From Gymnopilus junonius (lineage: Eukaryota; Basidiomycota; Agaricomycetes; Agaricales; Galerinaceae): DNA of 39,717 nt. The position numbers and the translations under genes were made by a program. Shown in pieces: positions 1 through 10,619 of this stretch. Positions within the stretch are counted from its first letter, which is position 1. Every line of letters begins with the position of its first letter. The DNA is taken from NCBI GenBank assembly GCA_015501075.1, contig JADNYJ010000301.1:1-39717 (forward strand), read 5' to 3'. Under the pieces are notes generated by a model that did no database searches, had not been told where the DNA came from, and worked only from the letters and a program-made list of their open reading frames with translations.

Positions 1-254
1 CATCTCATCCTCATAGGAGATCGGGTCTGAATCCCGCATCATCTTGTACATATCATCCGGCTCTGTTGAGCCGTTTTAGTGATGACATTCCCATCTGCAC
101 CAATATAGTGCGATCCGAGATGAAGGGACTCACCGATCAGTGGTGGTGGAAGATCTTCTTCCCCAAAGGAGATATACTCCTCGTCATCATCCACATAGGC
201 GAGATCACCTTGTGACACTACCCATTCATTGATTCCAGTCTTCCCATAAGCAGT

Positions 255-1710
255 TCAGAATCGACTGCCATCTGAGAAGGATCTGGGGTCAGGCCCATAG
301 GGCTCAGGACCAAAGAGATCATTATAGATCTCGGTCATCATTGACGACCCCGATGCAACATCCTCTGTGGTGGTGCTACTGTGGATATGCACAGTGCTAC
401 TCATTCCCACATTCTCGGCAATCCTACTTGCGCCCGTATTAAGGGCGACTTCCTCGAATCTACTCGAGGTGGCAATGTCGGGTAACCCATCCGAGACATC
501 AGGTCCTGATTTCCTAAAAGAGGGGTATGGTGCCATTCCCTGAGTGGGGTTCTTCCAGGCACCTTCACGGACTTTGTGAGAGGTAATAGTACCTCTCCCA
601 CTAATCTCAACTACATTATGAGTAGTGGGGACTGGGCGCGATTTCTCCAGTGGCAGAAAATGCACCGTGGATGTGAGTGTAAAGGGCTCATCATCCGAGT
701 CCTCAACAAAGTGTACTGACTTTGGTTTGAAGCCAGAGCAGCAGGGTTTCCTCTTAGGATACTCTTTTTTCTGTGAACTGCTGGGGTTACCAGCATTCTG
801 CTGATCAGAGTGGTGCAATTCAGGACCTTTCCCTTTGATTGCAGTATTGCGCTGCGCATTCACATTGCTAGCCTGTTGGTTTCTGGGCTGGCTGTCCTTA
901 GGCAGGTTGAGCTGCTTCAGCACATAGAATGTGCCGTGCTTGGGTTGCTTGTGCTGCTTAAGGTGCCCAAATCGGGCAGCCCATGTGGTGTGAATTGAAT
1001 CAAAGAGTTCTTTCAGTACCATTTCTGGTACTGTATATTGCCGGGTGAAATCTTCCATCATTCATTGATAAATGGATTCTTGCAATGTGACATTCATGGC
1101 AAGTGGAAGATTCATGAGTAGAATCAGACATGCCATGGATTCAGAGACCATGGGTACCATTGTTGAGGAGCTTGCTGACTGTGGGGCAAGCGGGAGACAC
1201 CCATAGTGGTAATGGAATTTGGCGAGCTGGGGGTTGGGATCAGATAGATCAATCTTGAGATTCATGAGGACCCTAAAGTCCTCGAGGGTCTTGACAAATA
1301 TCTCCTTGGAGTACTTCATTTTGATCCAATCCCATGCTTCAGCTGCAGACAGGGTTTTAACCTGTTCCCATATACCAGTGGTGAGACACATGGCCAAAAG
1401 GCTGAGCATCTTAGCATTCTTAGAGTTGTAATTCTCCAATTTGTAGCGGTATACTTCCTCAGTGGCAGTCCAGTGAGAGAAGCGGGCATTGTACAGGATA
1501 ATATCACCCTGGGAAGGTGCGATGGCAGGAGCGGTGTCGGTGGCATGAGTGCCAGTAGGAAATGAGGGTTCCTTCAAGGATGGCTTTAACGTCCATATGG
1601 AGGATAACAGCCTCCATCTTTGATGCCCATTGGCGGTAGTGATGACCATCGAATTTAGGAAGGTTGGAGGCGGTGAAGGAGATGGAAGTGTTGTTCTTGA
1701 TGGAAGACAT
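255..1710 (-). pseudogene. copia Gag remnant (copy A)
   Basis: Gag-like coding sequence on the minus strand, beginning at 1710 with MSSIKNNTSISF, a start shared with the plus-strand copy at 29074. Conserved features are an N-terminal LPKFDGHHYRQWASKM segment typical of UBN2/gag-polypeptide families of copia elements, and a C-terminal half (1061-255) rich in polar residues with an acidic EDSDDEPF stretch. Three reading frames must be joined: 1710-1504, 1649-1062 and 1061-255. A frameshift therefore lies near residue 50, and a stop precedes the Met at 1061. I do not see a canonical CCHC zinc knuckle. Family membership is inferred from the LTR context and the neighbouring copies with integrase and RNase H. 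It is non-functional as written. Confidence 0.8.
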
Positions 1711-1938
1711 TGTTAAGTTTGTTAGGATGATTGGATTTCTGTTAAGAAAAAGGCTGGGTTGTGTCAGTGACAGGTGTATAAAAGTGTGCTAAATAAAGAA
1801 AGCACTGCTAAAAATACCTGCACCAGACATGGAATTAACCCCTTAAGGGCAATTTGTCCAGACAGTGACAGATGTCCGGGCCCACATGACAAGGCCCTAT
1901 ACAATGTTGCGCATGGTAGCGAACCATTGTGGGAGGGC

Positions 1939-2114
1939 GTTCTGTCTAGCAATGAACAGCTGTGGTCAATGTTCTGCCTAACGGCGAACTATCTTCCCAG
2001 GTAGAAGTAAGCTACAGACCAATGCTAAGCAGGTTCTGCACAATGGTGAACAATGCTGGACAGGTTCTGCCCTAAGGCGAACTCAGTGTCAAGCAGGTTC
2101 TGCCAGTGGTGAAC
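1939..2114 (-). repeat. leader repeats: five GTTC...GAAC units of copia copy A
   Basis: Between the LTR and gag there are five imperfect 18-19 nt units at 1939-1957, 1971-1989, 2033-2051, 2064-2082 and 2097-2114. On the element's coding strand they follow GTTCRCC-N4/5-GCAGAAC. Each begins with GTTC and ends with GAAC, so each can form a small hairpin. They are spaced irregularly by about 13-45 nt. The plus-strand copy keeps three related units at 28730-28747, 28791-28809 and 28823-28841. A role in RNA packaging, dimerisation or translation would be inference only. Confidence 0.7.
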
Positions 2115-2146
2115 AGCATGCTTTGCTATTGGGGCCCATAACCTAT

Positions 2147-2576
2147 TGAGCAGCAATTGGTACATACAGCGGCAAACCACTGCATGCATGATGCGCTCTG
2201 CATAGTATCAATGTAGCTACTAGGCTTACCTGGGTTGTGAGAGGCTAGTGCTAAGGTGACTACTTAGGCTACTACTTAGAAGTGCAAATGACTTGGATTA
2301 GGACGCTGTTTAGAGCATCCTTATATACCTACAGGACATGCAGTGACTAACTACGTATGAGTAATGCATAAGGCAATTACTCAGCTAATTACTATGTAAT
2401 TACTAATATCTACTCATAAGATGAGTAATATGCTCACTAAGTGATCACATGTTTTAGTCATGTAAGATGACTGTGATACTATGTCATCACTGGATCTAGT
2501 CGCGTATAGATGCATCTGATCACACGTGTCATGTGAGTCATGTGATGTAGTCACATGGACACTTATCATGTCAACA
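2147..2576 (-). repeat. copia 5' LTR (copy A)
   Basis: A 430-bp LTR on the minus strand, beginning TGTTGACATGATAAGTG (2576 downward) and ending GCTGCTCA (2147). It carries the TG...CA termini and matches the LTRs at 24252-25682, 26220-26642 and 28300-28697. A TATA-like TATATAAGG element lies near 2325. The upstream part is rich in TGACTCA/TTACTCAT-type motifs. Immediately inside it (about 2145-2131) is a primer-binding site complementary to the anticodon region of initiator tRNA-Met. Confidence 0.9.
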
Positions 2577-2586
2577 CAAATAATAT

Positions 2587-3400
2587 TTGGGTCATGCCTA
2601 TTGTATTTTGCTAATCTGTGATCAGATTATCCAGGTGCTGCGGTTCATCGCAATATATGGGACTCAATTCGAAGATGATGTCGATGAACTATATCAGAGG
2701 TGGACAGAGTATATATTCAAACTTGGCCAACACAAGTTAGAGAAGCTGAACGTTTCAAGGGACAATGAGCTCTTTGATTTAATCTGGTAACCAGCTATCT
2801 TTGGTTTTAAGTAGGTTATGTCTGACATATTTTAGGTCAATCATCCTCATACATCCTTCTCTGCCTTCTCCTTCTGGATTTGCCCATTGGTTTTGGCCCT
2901 GGTTGAAACCAGGTATCTATGAAGATTTGGACTTCCCCCCCAGAGTTTCCCTTTCACTCTCTGTTATCTGGCTTGGAGAAATTGCAAAATTTCACTGAGT
3001 TTCAATGGATGGTTTCATGATGGTTGACAATGTTCAGTTTGTAAGCATATGCCATTCTATCTGTGAACATCTTGCTGATTGGCCTTCCCAGCATCGTCGA
3101 GATACAACAGAAGTAGCTAATAATTTATATTAAATCATTTATAAAAAGGTATGAGTTTTTCAAGTCTTTGTTTCTTTGAATACTAAATTGAGGTTATTTG
3201 CCAGCCTCCATTCTATCCTATCAGTGGAAGTCAAAGTATTTTGCTCCCACAGATGAGTGGATTACCATCTACACAAGGAGATGTATTTACTGTCTACAGA
3301 ATATGCAACATTCTTGAGGAGATTGGTAGTCTGGTTGTGGTTTCCTCTGATATAAATGATGATGGCAAAACTGTCATTATGGACTTCCTTGGTAAAAAAC
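2587..3400 (+). other. unrecognised coding-like fragments
   Basis: Two short open stretches look coding-like but are not placed in any family. One is 2587-2790 (67 codons, containing the acidic segment QFEDDVDELYQRW). The other is about 3205-3400, whose frame reads PPFYPISG, then LLPQMSGLPSTQGDVF and SDINDDGKTVIMDFLGKK. The second is cut off by the inverted-repeat element at 3404. They are separated by frame breaks and AT-rich sequence, with no clear splice pair that I can defend. They could be remnants of a transposon gene or of a decayed host gene next to the copia insertion. I do not assign a function. Confidence 0.3.
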
Positions 3401-3403
3401 TTG

Positions 3404-3945
3404 ATACTGTTGCATTTCATTCAATTCACCAGTCACGGGTCACAGGCCCTCCAAAATCGGCGAAATGTCACAGTTGTCCACGGTCACAAGGCTGAGTGGT
3501 GAAACCATTTGATGGCCATAAATTTGGTCATTTTTGCACTTAAAATCGCAAAAATCACCCCAGAACTGGTGAACTGCCACTCTGGCATTCTTAAATTACT
3601 AGAAATAAAAGTTGGGAGACTGTAATTAGTTAAACTAAGTATTTTGTGGCTTAGAGGTCAATGTCCGAGTCTTCATAACTGGGTTTGATATCATGCTACC
3701 AAAATCGGACAGATGATTGCTACGTAAGTAGTCGAAAAATAACACATCAGGTGAGAATCAAACCCACTGCCTAGAGCAGTCATTGAACTACTTCGACGCA
3801 TACTACCAGTCCACCACAACAACTCTGTAAGACCGGTGAAATTTTAGGTAGGTCACAGGTCCCAAGCCCACCTGGTGAACCTGGCATTTCACCGGGCAGG
3901 TCACAGGTCACAGGGGGTGGTGAATTGAATGAAATGCAACAGTAT
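3404..3945. mobile_element. inverted-repeat (MITE-like) element, 542 bp
   Basis: The ends are a perfect 28-bp inverted repeat: the left arm 3404-3431 starts ATACTGTTGCATTTCATTCA, and the right arm 3918-3945 is its reverse complement. Just inside both ends, in direct rather than inverted orientation, lie copies of a GGTCAC hexamer array (3433-3445 and 3898-3913). A TA dinucleotide flanks CTGTTGC on both sides, compatible with a TA target duplication, but this is weak. There is no transposase. A related but diverged end occurs at 22087. It lies upstream of the decayed dehydrogenase remnant and may have displaced its 5' exons. Confidence 0.7.
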
Positions 3946-4064
3946 TGATAATGATTGTGTAGCAGTCCCAACTAAAAGAGTTGAAAATATGATTAAATAG
4001 ATTAATTATAGTAGTAAGAACTGTAGTAAATTGCTTGTAATTGACTATATTGTGCACGGTGCAG

Positions 4065-4711
4065 GGGTGTTTGGGCTGCACGGCAGGCAAGAGATGGAAG
4101 AGGGTATCGACAGGAAGTGGCTTTGAGGTATTATGCTCGATTTGTTCTTACCAATGACCTCCTTCCATTGTTGCACAAGGCAAAGGACTTGGGAGAGCCA
4201 GCTAGTGTTCTGACTCTTATTGGAGTTGGTATGGGTCCAGAAGTCATTATTGACAACCTGGGTCTCAAGAAAAACTACGGGGGATGGAAAGCCATATGGC
4301 AAAGTATTTGCTATAACCTTCTCATGGTCTCAGTGAGTTCTGTTTTCTGCGGTTTACTCTACTTCGTCTGTTAATCGGAGCTGTCAGGAATTTGCCCGAA
4401 GAGAACCAAACATTGCGTTCACCCATATTTATCCTGGCAACGTCGATACAGGGATGTTGGTTTTCACAAACCCTTTGGCCAGATTTTTCATGTTCCTTCT
4501 CTGCCCTTTCATTTGGTTGATTACGGTGACGCCAGAAGAGTGTGCACAATGGTTGCTTTTCGCTTTGTTTGATGCTGAGGGAGGTTTAAATCGGCGCAGT
4601 AACAAAGGAGATGACATTGGAATGAAGAATTTTCCAGAAACCAAGGATGCGCAGAAGGCCGTGTGGGAACACTCGATGCAGGCAACTACTGTCGATACAC
4701 CAGTAAAATAA
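4065..4711 (+). pseudogene. short-chain dehydrogenase/reductase-like, C-terminal remnant with frameshift
   Basis: Two exons of an NAD(P)-dependent SDR-like protein are visible. They run from about 4065 (after a CAG acceptor) to 4332 and from 4388 to 4711 (TAA), joined by a GTGAGT...CAG intron. Recognisable segments are EEGIDRK followed by ALRYYARFVLTNDLLPLL, the GLKKNYGGW block and a HIYPGNVDTGM segment, which fungal SDR-like proteins carry after the catalytic helix. EEGIDRK and ALRYYARF lie in different frames: one base is missing near 4113. The N-terminal nucleotide-binding exons (the TGxxxGIG region) are not found upstream, where the 0.54-kb inverted-repeat element sits. I read it as a decayed, 5'-truncated gene; a sequencing error could explain the frameshift but not the missing N-terminus. 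Confidence 0.7.
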
Positions 4712-5001
4712 TTCTTGTATACTCTATACCTTTCTTAGCAAGAGCATAAACTACGACGGACTGTCGACTTATACCAGAAATGATCACTCATTCAAGCTCC
4801 TTCCACCTGAGGAAAATCTATGATGAAAGGAAATTGATAGGAGGCATAGTCAAATTACAGATTCAACAAGATATGATGCTATCATCGTCCGTGTCCATGC
4901 AGGAATGAGTGAAAGGTATATGTCTTGGCTTGTCTTCAAATAAGAGTTGTACACGTTAAAAATATGTACGTTATTAAAAGAGAACGTGAAATGTCGTTTA
5001 A

Positions 5002-6440
<1,439 letters not shown>

Positions 6441-6628
6441 ACACGCAAAAGAGTCTCTAGAGTTTCACAAGATGAAAAAGATGATGATTGTTTGGAAGAG
6501 AGTTCGGTGGAGTGATGATAGCGCCGTGCTTGGTCAATCACGAAAGTCACGGTCACATCACTGCCTTGCGCAGATTATTCAAAGACGCGTCCTCAGACAA
6601 GTCATATCTCTTTTCTTATAAAACAGCC
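6441..6628. promoter_or_regulatory. bidirectional promoter between PP2A and CCT5
   Basis: The 188 bp between the two start codons must hold both core promoters and 5' UTRs. Visible elements are an ACGCGT box (about 6584), a GGTCAATCA/TGATTGACC inverted CCAAT-like element (about 6532) and a CTTATAAAA stretch (about 6615-6623) just before the CCT5 start. Assignment is by position and motif only. Confidence 0.5.
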
Positions 6629-8850
6629 ATGAACGTAGATCCAAACTCTGCCGTGTATACCACTGATGAAGTGCGTGTTGTATCCATTATCTAGTAAACT
6701 TTTCGGCTCATCATCTTGCAGTACGGAAGGCCGTTCATCATCCTGCGCGAACAGGCAAAGAAAACGAGAACACATGGAGTAGAGGCCATCAAGGTGCGGC
6801 TTATCTTTAGGACTGGGCGCTTTTCTTAATAATGTCTGCAGTCACATATTCTTGCTGCTAGGACTGTCGCTAATATCATTCGAACATCTCTGGGCCCTCG
6901 GGGTGCGCCAATATTTGCATGAAACCAGTCTGTGGTTAATATCTGGATTATAGGTCTGGACAAAATTATGATTTCTCCCGACGGTGAGATCACTGTGACC
7001 AACACGGGGCGACGATATTAGGGCAGATGGAGGTTGAACACCAAATTGCTAAGCTCCTTGTCCAACTATCAAAAAGTCAGGACGATGAAATCGGTGATGG
7101 AACAACTGGTGTCGTCGGTACGCTGCAGCAACTTTATTATCATAGCAGTTATCTTACTATAAAGTTAAGTCCTTGCTGGTGCCCTTTTGGAACAAAGTGA
7201 AGCTCTGCTCGACCGCGGAATCCATCCTATCCGTATCGCGGATGGTTTCGATCGTGCATGCGCAGTGGCCGTGGAACAACTCGATCGGATTTCTGACCGC
7301 GTTGACTACACTTTAGAGGATACCGGAAACCTGCTCAAATGTGCAAAGACAAGCTTGGGCAGCAAGATGTTTGTTCCGCTCTCTTCTTCATCCATATCAC
7401 AATTAAACAGTTCTTTTCAGTGTCTCAAAGGAGCACACGCAATTTGCTCAAATAGCCGTGGATGCCGTCTTGGCTGTTGCTGACCTAGAACGTCGCGATG
7501 TCCCCTTCGATTTGATCAAAGTTGACGGGAAAGTTGGGGGCTCGTTGGCCGACACGAAACTTATTCGAGGAGTGCTCATTGACAAGGATATGTCCCATCC
7601 CCAAATGCCACGCACCGTCAGGGACGCCAAGATCGCAATTCTCACATGCCCATTTGAACCTCCTCGCCCCAAGACCAAGCATAAACTTGACATTACCAGT
7701 GTGGAAGAGTACAATAAATTGAGAGAGTACGAGAAGGAGAAGTTTGCTGATATGATTCAGATGGTGAAGGATACCGGTGCAAACTTGGTTGTCTGCCAAT
7801 GGGGCTTCGATGACGAGGCGAACCATTTGTTAATGCAAAATGACCTTCCTGCTGTCCGATGGGTTGGCGGTCCAGAGATTGAGGTATGTATCTTGACGTT
7901 TAAACTATGTTTTGAGATGCTGACGAACCTTTCTGAAAAGCTGATCGCTATTGCCACGCATGGAAGGATTGTCCCTCGATTTGAAGATCTCTCGCCAGAG
8001 AAGCTCGGCAAAGCTGGAATTGTGCGAGAAATTTCGTTTGGAACAACTCGCGACAAGATGCTCGTCATTGAGGAATGCGCGAACACAAGAGCTGTGACCA
8101 TCTTCGTGAGAGGAAGCAACAAGATGGTAAGTTATAAAGTATCTATATTTACATTCTATTCTCATCTATCCCTCTGGCTATAGATCGTGGACGAAGCTAA
8201 ACGAGCATTACACGATGCCCTTTGTGCTGTACGCAACCTCGTTGTCGACAACCGGGTAGTATACGGAGGTGGCTCTGCAGATATCAGCTGTGCTATTGCT
8301 GTTTCAAAAGCCGCAGATGAGGTTCGCTTTGATACCTTTTATGTGTGTTTCGGCATTTCACATTTCACTCACAGATCCCTTCAATTGAACAATATGCCAT
8401 GCGCGCCTTCGCATCAGCACTAGATGCTATTCCTCTGGCGTTGGCTGAAAACAGTGGCTTGTCTCCCATTGAGACTCTCACTGACGTTCGCAGCCGACAA
8501 GTGAATGAGAACAACCCACGGCTCGGAATCGATTGCAACGGCAGGGGCGAGAACGGTCAGTTGTTACCTTTTTGAGGGTAAGAACACATCTCACTTGAGT
8601 GATTCATAGACATGAAGAAGCAACTCGTTTATGATCCTTTGATCTCGAAGAGACAACAGTATTTGCTTGCCACACAAGTGCGTTGCTTGATATTCTACTT
8701 TTAAACTTGGTTCTGAACAACCCTCTTTCAAACAGCTTGTGCGCGCTGTACTCAAAATTGGTATGTTTAACATTTATCTTATTCTCCGTTGTTATCTGAC
8801 TTTATCGATTTCCAGACGATGTCATCACAGCTGGTCAAGCCGACGAGTAG
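6629..8850 (+). CDS. cct5: chaperonin TRiC/CCT subunit epsilon (CCT5), one-base frameshift in exon 4
   Basis: Encodes the epsilon subunit of the cytosolic TRiC/CCT chaperonin, an ATP-driven ring that folds actin, tubulin and other proteins. Twelve exons: 6629-6670, 6722-6793, 6842-6902, 6954-7117, 7170-7368, 7421-7883, 7941-8126, 8184-8321, 8375-8555, 8610-8677, 8736-8760 and 8816-8850. Group II chaperonin hallmarks are SLGPRGLDK, the ATP-site [21 protein letters not shown] and WVGGPEIE, then [19 protein letters not shown] and LGIDC near the C-terminus. The exons total 1634 nt. One base is missing at 7003/7004, inside the conserved NDGATIL motif (the Asp codon lacks its G); with it the length would be 544 aa, the normal size. 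All other exons are intact, so this is either a recent lesion or an assembly error. I favour error because the gene is essential. It ends convergently with the CVNH gene 318 bp downstream. Confidence 0.92.
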
Positions 8851-9168
8851 AGTAGATGTTCACGAGATAGATCTGCGAGGAAATGAATGTATCAAAATCG
8901 GACCCAAACGTGACTGAAGGCCATTTTTCTGACAAGAAGCAGCCTGAAGCAGCGTGCGTGTATTGCTCGTGAAAGATGCGATTTAGCAAGAATAATAATA
9001 TTTGAAACCGAAAGACAGTCCATGGTCATGTACTACTTGAATTATTAGCCAGACCATTTGCCGGTTGTCTGTCTTGGTGGATATAAGCATGTACACAACA
9101 ACCCTAACAATGACCCAAAAGAAAGTTATTTTGGAGAATAAAAAAAAGTTGAACATTACGTGTTCTGA

Positions 9169-10619
9169 TCAGTGAGCCAGGAGTTTTGGCTTGACATCCT
9201 CATGCCCATGTTCGTGCATATGCTCGACATGGCCATTAGCATGGACGCTCTGCATCTCGTACGCAGCATGGCTGTGACCATTTGTGTAGAATGAACCATT
9301 GCCATGAGCATAACCATGGAAGTGATCGTAAGCAGGAGCCCCTCCATGGCCAAATAGATGGAGATGCTCTGGACCAGTGATAGATGCACTAGCAGAGGCA
9401 TGTCTAACAGCACCGGTAACCAGCATCTGCATCTGCTCGGAAACATGATGCATGGCAGACTCAGTCACGACAGCAATAGCTGCTTGCATGGCAATAGTCA
9501 GCTGCTCGTGCATAGCTAGGGTGACATGCTCGACGGTGGTCTCCGCAATGCGAGTGAGTGTCTCTTGCATGACAGGGTGCTTCGCGAAGACGCTCAGATC
9601 AGGTTCGGCGATGATCTTGAACTTCATCCAGGGCACTTCACTGAGCATGACCGATAACTTTTGGTTGAGCTCGATGACGAGAAGAATGCCATCCCTGTTA
9701 CGGATGCGAGTGCGGAGATCAATACGCGAAATGTGATATTGTTCGCCTGCATGAACGCGACATTTGACTACCAAAAAGAAATTGTCGAGGGAGTACTCGA
9801 AACAGTGTTTGCTGAATCCCCTGTGATCCCAGACGAGCTGACCATCGACAAGGCCGATGATTTCATCAAGGTTGAGGTGAGAATGGGCAACGGAACCGTC
9901 CAGGCGATGACAGTCGGCATGAAGTACTGTCCCTTTGAGTTCGAGCTTGATGCAGGAATCCTGAACCAAAGGTCTTTGCTCACTCTAAAGTATCAAAGTC
10001 AACTAAAATATAGTTTCGGGTGAGAAATAGTTCGGCGTACCGCCTGAAACTCGATGATGAGAAGCTTGTTTTGGAGGTCGACGCCGATGAGACGGAAGTT
10101 GCACTTGACAAGGAGGAGGTATGCGAGAATGTGGTCGGTACACTAGTAGCGCTGGCAGCCGACGCGGTACTAGCTGTCGAGAGCCCTTTGATCAGTTCCG
10201 GCGCTGAAGGGGTTTTGATAGGCTCAGGTTTCTTCGGACTATGAGAGAGGAACGAGTGGTTAACGGAATGGATGCAGGGAAGAAGGGAACCGTTACCTTG
10301 CTACAGAAGAGGGACGAACAATGGGTTCCAAGGTTCCATTCACATTCTTGATGTATTGGTCAAGATCAAGCTTGCTCTCTACTAGCTTGCCGCTGATCTT
10401 GAATTTCGCGATGAGGGATGCACCGGCAATGACAACACTCTCCGCAGCAGCACTGAAGCCTTTGTTGCCCCAAACAAGCTTGCCATCGACGAAACCGATA
10501 TGCTCGTCAAGGTTCAAGGTGGCCTGAACCATCGTCTTGTTGTCTAGCTTTCTGGCACTGCATGACAAAATGCCTTTGCCATTATACTTGACGGACTCGC
10601 AGGTCGTTGAAAATGCCAT
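9169..10619 (-). CDS. double cyanovirin-N homology (CVNH) domain protein, paralogue 1
   Basis: Three exons (10619-10297, 10238-10041, 9982-9169) encode about 444 aa. Exon 1 carries one full CVNH domain as two internal repeats (LNLDEHIGFVDGKLVW, then LDLDQYIKNVNGTL). Exon 2 encodes a Ser/Thr/Ala-rich linker of about 66 residues. Exon 3 carries a second CVNH domain (LNLDEIIGLVDGQLVW, then IDLRTRIRNRDG), then a block of about 100 residues rich in predicted helix (EVPWMKFKIIAEPDLSVFAK onward), then a His/Gly-rich tail with HMHEHGHED near the end. CVNH domains are mannose-binding lectin folds in fungi, ferns and cyanobacteria; sugar binding here is inference. There is no signal peptide, so a cytosolic or non-classically exported protein is likely. 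The third exon uses an AGAG acceptor (9986-9983), chosen because it keeps the frame. It is a tandem paralogue of 12254-13708. Confidence 0.8.

Larger units (their letters stand above)
1..2576 (-). mobile_element. Ty1/copia retrotransposon, 5' part (copy A)
   Basis: This is the 5' portion of a minus-strand copia element that continues past the left window edge. Reading on the minus strand it has a 5' LTR (2576-2147), a primer-binding site just inside it (about 2145-2124), a leader with short repeats, and a Gag region (1710-255). The extreme left end (1-60) corresponds to the stretch just upstream of the protease in the plus-strand copy at about 30777-30840. Nucleotide identity to that copy is high by eye across gag, leader and LTR, so the two belong to one family. 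Reading frames are broken, so it is not autonomous. The flank next to the LTR (from 2577, CAAAT) would be one side of the target duplication; the other side is outside the window. Confidence 0.88.
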
